Part shown: piece by piece, positions 7,764 to 15,648 of the stretch
Position numbering within the stretch: position 1 is the first letter of the stretch
Layout: each line of letters starts with the position of its first letter
Assembly: GCF_035515035.1 (NCBI RefSeq)
Contig: NZ_DATJCA010000180.1
Coordinates: forward strand, 1 to 20,515
Direction of reading: 5' to 3'
Source: Gelidibacter sp035515035
Lineage (GTDB): Bacteria; Bacteroidota; Bacteroidia; Flavobacteriales; Flavobacteriaceae
DNA: 20,515 bases
Made by a program: the position numbers and the translations under genes
The notes under the pieces: generated by a model
Told to the model about the DNA's origin: nothing
Database searches by the model: none
The model's input: only the letters and a program-made list of their open reading frames with translations

Positions 7764-8702
7764 TCATAAATACTTCTTATAAAGATTATTAAGCACTTTT
7801 AAATCATAATCGGTTAAAGTAGAATCGACTTCAGTCTGTATAAAGTGAAGTTTAAAAGCTTTGATGGCAGCGGGCAAATCAGTCACATCATAGCCAATAA
7901 TCTTTAACGCCACAGCCGGACTGACATCCAACAATTCCGGTGCTGGAGCTGCGATTGTACCGGTCTTAACCGAATCACTCATAACCAAGTTGAGTTCTGG
8001 TGTTACTACTTCGGTTGGGATGCTGCTGTCATCCATTGGCTGAACGATGTCGTCAATAGGTTCATCATACCACAAGCCGTAGCCTTCCTTTGCGAGTAAT
8101 TTCCAAGGAAAGGTTCTGTTAGGATCATTTTTTCTAGTGGGAGCAATATCCGAATGGCCAATAAAATTCGCCGCTGGAATTTTATACTTTGTTTTAAGAT
8201 CTTCTAATAATTCCAGAAGACTGCCAATTTGGGCAGGTGAAAATTCCTCAAAGCCATTATTGTCCAACTCAATGCCTATAGAGGATGAGTTGATATCCGT
8301 GTTGGAGCCCCACTGACCACTGCCACCGTGCCAAGCACGATAAAGATCGTTGAGCATGTGATAGACCTCACCATGTCTTCCAATCACATAATGCGAGCTG
8401 ACCTGGGTTCTTTCCAAAGTAAAAGTTTTGAGCGTTTGCCCAACAGAATCTTGCGCCGTATGGTGAATTATAACAAGATTGGGTCTTCTTAAATTAAAAT
8501 TAGTTGTCCCCACCCAGTGGTCTGCATATTTCATCATAGCTGCAGTTCCAGGTGCAGGTGGAGGAAGGACTTTTAATTCTGTACTGAGGGCCTTAATCTG
8601 TTTTTTATGTGCTCTATTGGTGGGCGCGTAAGGGTTACTGGCACAAGAGACCATTAAAAATACAAGGGCGGTTACTAGGAATGGGGTGATTGTTTTTTTC
8701 AT
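7764..8702 (-). CDS. N-acetylmuramoyl-L-alanine amidase lipoprotein (AmiD-like, amidase_2)
   Basis: It is predicted to cut the amide bond between N-acetylmuramic acid and L-Ala in murein or its fragments, at the outer membrane. The N-terminus is a lipoprotein signal with the lipid cysteine at Cys20 (LMVSC). The zinc amidase domain covers about residues 55-205: His80 in VIIHHTA, the conserved SHYVI, catalytic-type Glu145 in IGIELDN, and His183, Lys191 and Asp193 in GHSDIAPTRKNDPNR, matching the zinc and catalytic residues of AmiD and AmpD. A Pro/Asp-rich linker leads to a C-terminal segment (about 250-312), perhaps peptidoglycan-binding, whose last 17 codons are duplicated downstream at 7389-7442. 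A likely promoter box lies 29 nt upstream of the ATG. The substrate could be intact sacculus or recycled anhydro-muropeptide. Confidence 0.92.
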   Translation of the reverse strand: MKKTITPFLVTALVFLMVSCASNPYAPTNRAHKKQIKALSTELKVLPPPAPGTAAMMKYADHWVGTTNFNLRRPNLVIIHHTAQDSVGQTLKTFTLERTQVSSHYVIGRHGEVYHMLNDLYRAWHGGSGQWGSNTDINSSSIGIELDNNGFEEFSPAQIGSLLELLEDLKTKYKIPAANFIGHSDIAPTRKNDPNRTFPWKLLAKEGYGLWYDEPIDDIVQPMDDSSIPTEVVTPELNLVMSDSVKTGTIAAPAPELLDVSPAVALKIIGYDVTDLPAAIKAFKLHFIQTEVDSTLTDYDLKVLNNLYKKYL

Positions 8703-8731
8703 TGAAAGGAGAGTTTAAGCTGTGGTGTTTT

Positions 8732-8739
8732 CAAAGATA
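8732..8739 (-). promoter_or_regulatory. -7 box TATCTTTG of the amidase gene
   Basis: On the minus strand the sequence TATCTTTG matches TAnnTTTG exactly, giving a predicted 5' untranslated region of about 25 nt before the ATG at 8702. A TTTG lies upstream but about 31 bp away, longer than the usual 17-23 bp, so the -33 element is unclear. Confidence 0.45.
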
Positions 8740-9062
8740 ATAATAAGTGGATTAATCGAATTTTTATGGGCAAACTTAAGCCTTTAAATTTTAGGTTATA
8801 TTCTACGATAGGTTAAGAGGCTGTTGTGAAGGCGCCAATTTAGGATAATTATGTGAATTTGACTGAACAGGAATTTCGAAAGCCCACGATAATAAGTGCC
8901 TTGGCTCTTAATTCTATAAATTGCCTATGTTGGAGTTATCTATCTATCTACAACTTACCATCTTTCATATTTTCCTTAGGGCGTCATTGGGCCTCTCAGC
9001 CACTTAAACACCCAAATAGTTAATTAATAGGATGCGCTGGGAAAACCGCAATTATATATGCT
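8740..9062. other. Divergent intergenic region without recognisable gene
   Basis: This AT-rich stretch between the amidase and the small plus-strand gene holds a short tatc tandem (about 8939-8950) but no convincing ORF, RNA gene or terminator. A ggctgagag string on the minus strand recalls a TPP riboswitch, but the rest of that consensus is absent. Confidence 0.5.
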
Positions 9063-9147
9063 TACTTTTGCCAAATAGTTTAGCGCCTCCAGAATCCACT
9101 GGGGAAGTCCATATATTTTAATCCAATCACTATAATTTTAGTCCAAT
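9063..9147 (+). promoter_or_regulatory. Promoter region of the small unknown gene, with a direct repeat
   Basis: TACTTTTG (9063-9070) matches TAnnTTTG exactly, 78 nt before the ATG. Closer in, a 16/17-bp direct repeat occurs: tatattttaatccaat (9112-9127) and tataattttagtccaat (9131-9147), offset 19 bp. The second unit contains TAATTTTA (9133-9140), a near -7 box 8 nt before the ATG. Either box could drive the gene; the repeat could bind a regulator. Confidence 0.35.
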
Positions 9148-9148
9148 T

Positions 9149-9472
9149 ATGAGCCAAAGAATTTATTCCAACACGGAGATTCAAGAAAAAATCGCCGCTG
9201 CCGTTAAAAACCTATCGGATGCCGAGATAGACAAGTTCCTTAAAAAGTCCCATTCAAAAACGGTTTTTGATATCAATACACCACTATTCTTAAAAGTACC
9301 GGAGCATTTTACCGAGACTGAAAAAACGAATGCCATTAAAGATGAAAAGGGTATAATCCGATGGACTTGGGACTATGAGTTTACGCGCAACGGCTTTGTC
9401 TATGCGATCAATACACAATGGTATGCCAGAAATGACGAGTATGTGCAACGTTGGTTGCAAAGCTTGGAATAG
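9149..9472 (+). CDS. Small soluble protein of unknown function (107 aa)
   Basis: I do not recognise this family. The protein is rich in charged residues and has no signal peptide or membrane segment, so it is probably cytoplasmic. It has a predicted N-terminal helical half (EIQEKIAAAVKNLSDAEIDKFLKK) and an aromatic C-terminal half with the stretch IIRWTWDYEF and a Trp-rich end (QRWLQSLE). It is a single gene with its own promoter-like elements and a hairpin about 50 nt after the stop. Codon use looks like that of its neighbours, and the ATG at 9149 is the only reasonable start. Coding status rests on length, composition and position. Confidence 0.65.
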   Translation: MSQRIYSNTEIQEKIAAAVKNLSDAEIDKFLKKSHSKTVFDINTPLFLKVPEHFTETEKTNAIKDEKGIIRWTWDYEFTRNGFVYAINTQWYARNDEYVQRWLQSLE

Positions 9473-9521
9473 TCGGAATAGTGGTGTCCATCACCAGAGC
9501 TTCCTATCTGAAAATGTAACT

Positions 9522-9544
9522 AAGCGACTTCAAAAGAGTCGCTT
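9522..9544 (+). terminator. Hairpin after the small gene, possible terminator
   Basis: aagcgact (9522-9529) pairs with agtcgctt (9537-9544) across a 7-nt loop, followed by a short tttaatt. The T-tract is weak, so its strength is doubtful. It lies between two convergent genes. Confidence 0.45.
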
Positions 9545-9623
9545 TAATTGTGGAATTATTTTAGATTCCAACCTTCGTATGTTCCACCAACAATCCTCTG
9601 GGAAAGAGGAATCAATGATCTTT

Positions 9624-11012
9624 CTATTCGTGCGCCGTTAAAAAGCTTCGGTCCCGAATCACCCTTTTCTTCCAATAGCCTGTTTTGAAATAGATAAAGG
9701 CCGCCGTCCCCGCAATGAGGTTGGAGATGGGAAAAGACCACCAAATCCCCACGGGTCCCATTTCTAAAGTATTGGAAAGAACATAGGCTAATGGAAAGCG
9801 TACCACCCAAAGGCCCAAGATGGAAATAAACATGGAGGCTTTGGTAAATCCAGCGCCATTGAAGGTGCCGTTCATCACTTGTTGCAGTCCAAGGAAACCG
9901 AAACTTACAGACATGATCTTAATAAACAGCGCCCCTTCTTTTATAACCAATGGATCATCGGGAATAAAGAACGCCGTTAAGGATTCTGCCACCAAGAACA
10001 TGACCACTCCCAAGGCGGTGAACCCGAAGAAAGCTACTTTGGCGCTCAATTTGGCCACATTCTCAGCTCTTTTGATCTTTAGGGCACCAAGGTTTTGGCC
10101 TACTAGAGAAGTGGTGGCTATGCCAAGTCCCAAAGCGGGGACCACTATAAAGCTCAACATCCTTGCCCCAATCCCGTAGGCGGCTACGATATCACTTCCA
10201 AAACTGGTAACAATCACCATCATAAACGTCATCCCCAAAGCACGAGTGGATTGCTCAACACTTGCCGGAAACCCTATTCTGAAAGTTTTCTTTAGGTTTT
10301 CCATATTGAAATACATGGATTCCAGCGAAACTTTAATCCCATGACGTCCCCTAAAAAGAATGACCAATCCGATAAGGGCGGCCATGGCTTGGGTAATCAC
10401 GCTTGCCACTGCGGCACCGGCCACTCCATATCCCGGCACGGGACCATAGCCGTAAATAAAAAGCGGATCCAACCCCGCATTTAAGATCACGGTGAAAAGC
10501 ACAATATACACAGGGAGCATCACCTTCCCGATTCCGCGCATAAGCGATTGGAAGATAAAGAAGAGGAATAAAAAAACAAAGCCCATAGACGACACCTTAA
10601 AGTAGGTGATGGAATCTTCAATGATATCCGGTCCGGCACCTATAATTGTCATTAAAGGCTCAGCGGCGAAATAACTGACGATGGCCAAAACGATGGAGGT
10701 TAAAAAGATCAGGAAAACACTTTGTGACGAACTGAAATCCACCATCTTCTGGTTGTCGGCACCTTGGTAGCGCGCCACCATCACGGTACCTGCCAAGGTA
10801 AGCCCTGCCCCAATGGAAAGCACCAGAAAGAGTAGAGGGAAACTAAGACTTACCGCAGCAACGGCATCGGCTCCCAGTCGCCCCAACCAAAACGTATCGA
10901 TCAGCTGATAGGCAGATTGTAGAATGTTGGCGAAAATAATGGGCAGCGCCAAACTTAATAGGGAGCTGATTATTTTGCCTTCGGTGAATTTATTTTTCTT
11001 TTTGGTAGTCAT
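9624..11012 (-). CDS. MATE family multidrug/cation antiporter
   Basis: This is an inner-membrane exporter of the MATE (NorM/DinF) family, which pumps organic cations or other compounds out in exchange for Na+ or H+. The 462 residues are almost entirely hydrophobic segments, consistent with twelve helices in two homologous halves. The first half starts with SLALPIIFANILQSAYQLID and contains DTFWLGRLGADAVAAVS, typical of the family. The second half begins near residue 240 with GFPASVEQSTRALG. The substrate cannot be predicted. The ATG at 11012 is used because it directly precedes the basic N-terminus MTTKKKNK and because a TAATTTTG box lies 5 nt before it, implying a leaderless message. It converges with the small unknown gene. 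Confidence 0.93.
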   Translation of the reverse strand: MTTKKKNKFTEGKIISSLLSLALPIIFANILQSAYQLIDTFWLGRLGADAVAAVSLSFPLLFLVLSIGAGLTLAGTVMVARYQGADNQKMVDFSSSQSVFLIFLTSIVLAIVSYFAAEPLMTIIGAGPDIIEDSITYFKVSSMGFVFLFLFFIFQSLMRGIGKVMLPVYIVLFTVILNAGLDPLFIYGYGPVPGYGVAGAAVASVITQAMAALIGLVILFRGRHGIKVSLESMYFNMENLKKTFRIGFPASVEQSTRALGMTFMMVIVTSFGSDIVAAYGIGARMLSFIVVPALGLGIATTSLVGQNLGALKIKRAENVAKLSAKVAFFGFTALGVVMFLVAESLTAFFIPDDPLVIKEGALFIKIMSVSFGFLGLQQVMNGTFNGAGFTKASMFISILGLWVVRFPLAYVLSNTLEMGPVGIWWSFPISNLIAGTAAFIYFKTGYWKKRVIRDRSFLTAHE

Positions 11013-11017
11013 TCCTG

Positions 11018-11025
11018 CAAAATTA
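11018..11025 (-). promoter_or_regulatory. -7 box TAATTTTG 5 nt before the MATE start
   Basis: On the minus strand TAATTTTG matches TAnnTTTG and is followed by CAGGA and the ATG. The transcript would start at or almost at the start codon. No -33 TTTG is evident at 17-23 bp. Confidence 0.4.
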
Positions 11026-11183
11026 TGATAACCTTTTCGATGTGATGCTTAATTTAATCTTAATAGTTGAGAAATTAAGTAGAAAATTAGGAGCTAAAGT
11101 CTAAATTGCGCGATTAACCAACCCTATGCACTTACAGCTCTAATGAACGTAGCCCCTAGGAATTTTATCGCTGATAAAATTAT

Positions 11184-11320
11184 TATCTTTGCGAGTTCCC
11201 ATAGCTTAGCTTTGGTGCATTTTTAGTAAAAGGCTTATCTTGCATAATTGCTAGCCAACTAAGTTGGGAAAAGTTTTCCATAAGGTATGGATCTGAAATA
11301 TAAATTGTTAATAAAAAACC
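11184..11320 (+). promoter_or_regulatory. Promoter and structured leader of the NlpC/P60 lipoprotein gene
   Basis: TATCTTTG (11184-11191) matches the -7 consensus exactly. Just upstream is a perfect inverted repeat, attttatc/gataaaat (11162-11169 with 11173-11180), where a regulator could bind. The predicted leader of about 125 nt starts with ttccca, which pairs with tgggaa (11265-11270); cttag (11205-11209) pairs with ctaag (11259-11263), closing a long stem-loop. A second hairpin, tccata/tatgga, spans 11277-11291. I know no named RNA family with this shape. Confidence 0.45.
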
Positions 11321-12568
11321 ATGTTAAATTTACGTCGAATGAATCTGTTAAAAAAAATTAATTTATTAAGCCTATTCGGACTTTTAATACTGGCGTCTTG
11401 TAATAAAAAGACTGAAGAAAAAAAGAACAATCAAGCTGAAATCTATATTTCAGAGATTAAAACGGAATTTGCACCCGATAAGAGAGTGGCCCTATTTGAT
11501 GTGGCCGCAAAGAAATCAAATGACACCTATATCTTAACCGGTGAATCAAATTTACCTGATGCCGTAACCGCATTGAAGGAAAAATTAAATACGGAAGGCC
11601 TGTCTTTTACCGATAGTATTCAGGTGCTTCCTATCGCCAAAGAAGATGGGAAGACCCACGGCATCATAAAAATATCCGTGGCCAATTTAAGGGGAGATCA
11701 TAGACATTCAGCAGAATTGGTGACCCAAGCGATCTTGGGAACACCGGTGACTATCTTAAAAAATAGGCCAGGCTGGACCTTGATCCAAACCCCGGAAGGT
11801 TATATTTCTTGGGTGGATAATGGAGGTATTGTTAGTTTGACAGACGACGAATTTAGAGCGTGGAAGACCGCCGATAAGTTGATCTATTTAACGCCATACG
11901 GGTCTGCCTATACAAATCCAGATACGAAGAGCCAAACGGTTTCCGATTTGGTGGCGGGCAATATTTTAGAGGTTGTTGGTGAAAAACAAGGCTTTTATGA
12001 AATCAAATATCCTGATGGGAGGAAAGCCTTTATTGAAAAGACCAATGCTAAGCCTTATATGGAATGGGTGAAATCTGTAGATCAATCGCAGGCCGACTTG
12101 GTAGCTACAGCAAAAACCATGATGGGTTCGCCGTATTTATGGGGCGGGACTTCTCCTAAAGGCATGGATTGTAGCGGATTTACAAAAACGGTTTATTTTT
12201 TGAACGGGTTGATCATTCCTAGAGATGCCTCGCAGCAAATCCATACCGGTGTATTGGTGGATTCTACCAAAAACTTTGAAAACCTGGTTCCTGGAGACCT
12301 CTTGTTCTTCGGAAAAAAAGCTACGGATACGTCAAAGGAGAGGGTCATTCATGTGGGCATGTGGATTGGGGATAACAAATTTATCCATGCCATGGGTGAT
12401 GTGCATATCAGCAATATGGATACTACCGCGGAAGATTTTGACCAATACAATTACGACCGATATCTCAGAACCAAAAGAATCAATGATCAAGAAGGTCCTG
12501 GATTGATGTATCTCGCCAAAGCGGATATTTTTATGGCTAGCAATGACACGGAACCTGTTAAACAATGA
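11321..12568 (+). CDS. SH3-domain NlpC/P60 cell-wall peptidase lipoprotein
   Basis: This is predicted to be a periplasmic cysteine peptidase cutting gamma-D-Glu/diamino-acid bonds in peptidoglycan peptides, resembling Bacteroides and Bacillus YkfC-type enzymes. The signal ends in a lipobox, LILASC (Cys27). A middle region (about 130-245) fits two bacterial SH3 domains (ELVTQAILGTPVTILK...GWTLIQTPEGYISWVD, and LVAGNILEVV). The NlpC/P60 domain covers about 255-385, with Cys284 in DCSGF, His344 in IHVGMW and His356 in FIHAMG as the probable triad. The start may be the ATG at 11321 or the one at 11339; the second gives a more typical lipoprotein N-terminus (MNLLKKINLL). A strong hairpin terminator follows the gene. 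Confidence 0.9.
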   Translation: MLNLRRMNLLKKINLLSLFGLLILASCNKKTEEKKNNQAEIYISEIKTEFAPDKRVALFDVAAKKSNDTYILTGESNLPDAVTALKEKLNTEGLSFTDSIQVLPIAKEDGKTHGIIKISVANLRGDHRHSAELVTQAILGTPVTILKNRPGWTLIQTPEGYISWVDNGGIVSLTDDEFRAWKTADKLIYLTPYGSAYTNPDTKSQTVSDLVAGNILEVVGEKQGFYEIKYPDGRKAFIEKTNAKPYMEWVKSVDQSQADLVATAKTMMGSPYLWGGTSPKGMDCSGFTKTVYFLNGLIIPRDASQQIHTGVLVDSTKNFENLVPGDLLFFGKKATDTSKERVIHVGMWIGDNKFIHAMGDVHISNMDTTAEDFDQYNYDRYLRTKRINDQEGPGLMYLAKADIFMASNDTEPVKQ

Positions 12569-12622
12569 TAGTTTAATTCCTTTTGGGTATTAACACTCGC
12601 AAGTTTTTGATTGATCAAATTG

Positions 12623-12656
12623 AATAAGGTCTTCTGGAATATCGGAAGACCTTATT
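12623..12656 (+). terminator. Intrinsic terminator of the NlpC/P60 gene
   Basis: A perfect 12-bp stem, aataaggtcttc (12623-12634) with gaagaccttatt (12645-12656), closes a 10-nt loop and ends in ttta. It lies 55 nt after the stop codon. The A/T-rich stem base allows it to work on either strand. Confidence 0.7.
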
Positions 12657-12720
12657 TATACGATGGCATTTGCGATGTGATTACCCTCCCAACACGAATT
12701 ATCAAATTTTGACAAAGTAA

Positions 12721-12754
12721 AAAAGCCTATAGACTTTAAAGTTTATAGGCTTTT
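12721..12754 (-). terminator. Bidirectional terminator after the porin operon
   Basis: aaaagcctata (12721-12731) pairs with tataggctttt (12744-12754), extended inwards by three more pairs including one wobble, around a 6-nt loop. A-runs on the left and T-runs on the right give a U-tract in both directions. It is 29 bp beyond the porin stop and probably ends the minus-strand operon. Confidence 0.75.
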
Positions 12755-12782
12755 CCGTTTCACTATTTAGGTGTGCTTTTGC

Positions 12783-14021
12783 TTAAAAATAACTGCTGAA
12801 TCCCATATACCATGTGGCAGCTCTTTCGGCAGGATTGTTAAGAATATCGGTGGTCCACTCATACCGGTAGTTGATTCGGAACACCGTTTTTGGAGTGGGC
12901 CTAAAACTGATTCCTGGGGTGACTGCAAGGATTTGATCGCCGATTTTGGTACCCGTTTCCTTAAATCGGCCCACGTTCCCATCCACATAATCAAATCGTG
13001 CGACCACGTTGAAGGTGGCATCTTCCCACTCAAAAATCTTGTTTTTGTAAACCGGTTGGACAATATCCATGAACAGGCCCCGCTGTTTATTCCCGTATTG
13101 CTGGGTATAAGTATCTGGGGTTTCTGCCCAGATCCATGCCGCTTCTCCCACGAAATAAGTTCCGGTGGATTTTATTGTCGTGTTCCAATCTAGCGCAAAT
13201 ACATCCACTCGTGCCTGATCTTCTACTTTTTCGCCGTCATCTTCAAACTTGTTGTAAGTGCCGCCCATATATGAAAAACCAATCTCGCCAATCTTTCTGT
13301 TTTTGATTGCGAGTTTTCCAGAAAACATGGCTTTTCCACTAAAGTTATCCTCAAATAAGTGGTCGCCATCCTTATGCGCAGGCAAATAGGTCTTGTCCTC
13401 TTCGTTGGAAATGATGCGGCTGCTAAACCCGTTGGTCAAATAAGCCTCATAGCCGAAAATCCAATTCCCTGAGTAGGTTTTTCCGTACATTCCAAATCCC
13501 GCGTTTGAAAGGGTTGCGGCCAGCATATTGATCGCCACATCAGGACGCTCCACAAATTCCCATTTCGGGCCGTCGTGGTTTTCGTTAAAAGCACCAATGG
13601 GATTCATCACAATGCCGCCTCGAAAGTTGAACAACGGATGAAAGGCCACATCCAACGCTGCAAACTCAATAGCCACTTCCTTGCCACCATCTTCGAATTC
13701 TATTTCGGTCAAGAACTTGATCCGATCTGAAATGGAAGCTGCCATAAACAGGGTCAATCGCCTTGCCTGAAAAGACAACCCGTCGGTGATGCCTTCCTCG
13801 GTCCGGTGCATGGTGTTGGCCTCCAAATAGCCGCCGAGGGTGACGGGGACTTTATCAAAGCTTAAGGTGGGCCGATTAAAGACTGCATCCATATTTAATT
13901 CTTGTGCATCGTTTTCTTTGACCGTTTTGGTGCCGTCTTCTTGGGCAGAAACCGAACCAATGCAGAGGGCTCCCAGAATTAAGAGATGGGTTTTAAGAGA
14001 GTTCAATGTAGATATTTTCAT
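12783..14021 (-). CDS. Outer-membrane porin-like beta-barrel
   Basis: It is predicted to form a channel in the outer membrane. A signal peptide ends at SVSA before QEDG. The mature part is a run of alternating amphipathic strands with many aromatic residues at their ends, including the FQARRLTLFMAASIS stretch common in phosphate-selective porin O/P-like proteins, and it ends in Phe (GFSSYF), the usual signal for barrel assembly. The solute is unknown; the O/P name does not prove phosphate. It is the last gene of a three-gene operon, and its first 29 bases overlap the end of the Rieske gene in another frame, suggesting translational coupling. Its position beside two redox lipoproteins hints at import of a metal complex or a redox-active substrate; this is inference. 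Confidence 0.85.
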   Translation of the reverse strand: MKISTLNSLKTHLLILGALCIGSVSAQEDGTKTVKENDAQELNMDAVFNRPTLSFDKVPVTLGGYLEANTMHRTEEGITDGLSFQARRLTLFMAASISDRIKFLTEIEFEDGGKEVAIEFAALDVAFHPLFNFRGGIVMNPIGAFNENHDGPKWEFVERPDVAINMLAATLSNAGFGMYGKTYSGNWIFGYEAYLTNGFSSRIISNEEDKTYLPAHKDGDHLFEDNFSGKAMFSGKLAIKNRKIGEIGFSYMGGTYNKFEDDGEKVEDQARVDVFALDWNTTIKSTGTYFVGEAAWIWAETPDTYTQQYGNKQRGLFMDIVQPVYKNKIFEWEDATFNVVARFDYVDGNVGRFKETGTKIGDQILAVTPGISFRPTPKTVFRINYRYEWTTDILNNPAERAATWYMGFSSYF

Positions 14022-14433
14022 TTTGAATGGTTGTTTTGTATGTTTTTAAATCTTGATCGGCTGGTCCTTCCAAAACGCCACCTTTGGTATCGAATTCACT
14101 GCCATGGCAAGGACAACTGTAAATGCCGCCGCCCACATTGAGCTCACACCCCCGATGGGTGCATTTCATGAGCGCCGCTGTATAGTCGTTGGCGCCAGAT
14201 TTATAGAGGCAAATGGGAAAATCCTCGGTGGACGTTTTCACCAAAACAAAGGTTCTGTAAGTGGTGGTGTTTTTTTTCACAATCTCAAACTCCGATAGTG
14301 GTACGATCAGACTGTTGTTTTTTATACTGCTCGTGGCGTAATAAATGCTCTCGCAAGAAGTTAGAAGGGTGGAGGCGAAGGGAAGGCCTACCAAGACCAC
14401 TCCACAAGTTTTTAAGAATTTTTTCCGATTCAT
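13993..14433 (-). CDS. Rieske [2Fe-2S] lipoprotein
   Basis: It is a small electron carrier predicted to sit on the periplasmic side of a membrane. The Rieske box is complete: CTHRGC gives Cys91 and His93 as cluster ligands with Cys96, and CPCHGS gives Cys107 and His110 with Cys109; Cys96 and Cys109 would form the usual disulfide. The N-terminus (NRKKFLK, then a hydrophobic run ending LLTSC) combines a Tat-like motif, one Arg replaced by Lys, with a lipobox at Cys27. At 146 residues it is a stand-alone Rieske domain rather than a bc1 or oxygenase subunit. It lies 11 bp after the di-heme gene and overlaps the porin start, so the three are probably cotranscribed and it may pass electrons to or from the di-heme protein. 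Confidence 0.9.
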   Translation of the reverse strand: MNRKKFLKTCGVVLVGLPFASTLLTSCESIYYATSSIKNNSLIVPLSEFEIVKKNTTTYRTFVLVKTSTEDFPICLYKSGANDYTAALMKCTHRGCELNVGGGIYSCPCHGSEFDTKGGVLEGPADQDLKTYKTTIQNENIYIELS

Positions 14434-14444
14434 AAGGGGTGATT

Positions 14445-15641
14445 TTATAAGGATTCAATGAATTTTAAAACTTGATCTTTTTCCGTTTGACTTAGGCCTG
14501 AATACAAGTTTTTAGAGTTTTCAGCCTCGCCGCCGTGATATAAGATAGCTTCTTCAATACTTCTTGCTCTGCCGTCGTGGAGTAAATAATAGTGCCCACC
14601 TTGCGAATCTTTTGCCAAGCCGATGCCCCATAAGGGTGGCGTTTTCCATTCGTAGGAATACGCATAACCTTCGGTATAACCGTCATCAAGCTCTGGACCC
14701 ATGTCATGTAAGAGCAAATCGGTGTAGGGGTGGAATTCTTTATAGGAGAGCGCTTCAATTGGCGAGTATCCAGTGTGTAAAGTAGGTTTGTGACAAGCTG
14801 CACACTGTATGTCGCCAAATAGGGCTTTACCCGCCATCACATCGGGGTCCTGTTGGTTTCTGGGAGCCGGCGCTTTTAAGGTTTTTAAGTAAAACACCAC
14901 ATCACTTATGGTCTGCCGATCGATTTCCGAAGGCATTTTATCGCCACTATAAGTGTCATAAGGTTCGAAGTACGAGGTAATCCCAATGTCCTGATTATAG
15001 GCATCGGCGGTTTGGTGCAACAAATCATACATACGTCCTTTTTTTCCAAAACGCGAAATGTATTTCCCGTTCTGCCTAAGGGTTTCAGGACGGTCCTTAA
15101 CGTAATCTGGTCTGGTGTTCCAATGCACACGTCCGCTGACGCCATCGCCATCCAAATCATCGGGATCGGACATATCAAGTAAATCCTGATCTCTCACAGC
15201 GTCCAAAAATCCGAGGCCAGTGACAATGGGAGCTACCAAATCGGAGTGTGGCACCCCTGGTGGCAAGGTTTCAGGTTCATAACCTGGAATGGCCCGGTTT
15301 TGCAACTGTGGACCACCTTGTTTTAAATACGCATTAATCCCTGGAAACTCTTGTCCAAAACGGGTGAACTTCACAAAGGGATGTCCTTTTCCGTCCCCGG
15401 CATGACAACTGACGCAGCTGGTTCCTGTAAAAATGGGACCCAAACCGGTGTCCACGGTGAAAATGTGGTCGTTAAAAGCGACATCGCCCTTGATAAAACG
15501 CTTGGCTTCGGCCATGGTGAGATCTTCTACCGGACCATCGAGCAATTCATATTCTTGGGGTTCCTGCGGCACTAAAATCTCGCAGGAAAAAAATATGGGA
15601 AGCAATAACAGACTTCCCCATAGGTAACTTTTCATTCTCAT
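14445..15641 (-). CDS. Di-heme c-type lipoprotein (DUF1111 / cytochrome c peroxidase-like)
   Basis: It belongs to the DUF1111 group, often labelled thiol oxidoreductase and related to the di-heme peroxidase/MauG superfamily. Two heme c sites are visible, CVSCH (76-80) and CAACH (280-284). A Ca-binding-like DPDDLDGDG loop (159-167) and the conserved N-terminal stretch GPIFTGTSCVSCHAGDGKG support the family. The signal ends in a lipobox (IFFSC, Cys20), so the protein is lipid-anchored outside the cytoplasm. Translation could start at the first ATG or the one two codons later. It is the first gene of the operon; the promoter region carries two long palindromes. The substrate is unknown; related proteins occur beside imelysin-type iron proteins in other bacteria, which are absent from this operon. 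Confidence 0.9.
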   Translation of the reverse strand: MRMKSYLWGSLLLLPIFFSCEILVPQEPQEYELLDGPVEDLTMAEAKRFIKGDVAFNDHIFTVDTGLGPIFTGTSCVSCHAGDGKGHPFVKFTRFGQEFPGINAYLKQGGPQLQNRAIPGYEPETLPPGVPHSDLVAPIVTGLGFLDAVRDQDLLDMSDPDDLDGDGVSGRVHWNTRPDYVKDRPETLRQNGKYISRFGKKGRMYDLLHQTADAYNQDIGITSYFEPYDTYSGDKMPSEIDRQTISDVVFYLKTLKAPAPRNQQDPDVMAGKALFGDIQCAACHKPTLHTGYSPIEALSYKEFHPYTDLLLHDMGPELDDGYTEGYAYSYEWKTPPLWGIGLAKDSQGGHYYLLHDGRARSIEEAILYHGGEAENSKNLYSGLSQTEKDQVLKFIESL

Positions 15642-15648
15642 TTTGTTG

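Noticed and set aside
8988..9003. ggctgagag on the minus strand, recalling a TPP riboswitch
   Set aside because: The other conserved TPP elements (the ACCC...GAACCUGAU part and the GCGNAGGGA end) are absent, and the neighbouring amidase has no link to thiamine.
12771..13193. 140-codon open frame opposite the porin gene
   Set aside because: The porin frame has a signal peptide, barrel pattern and C-terminal Phe; the opposite frame has no supporting features.
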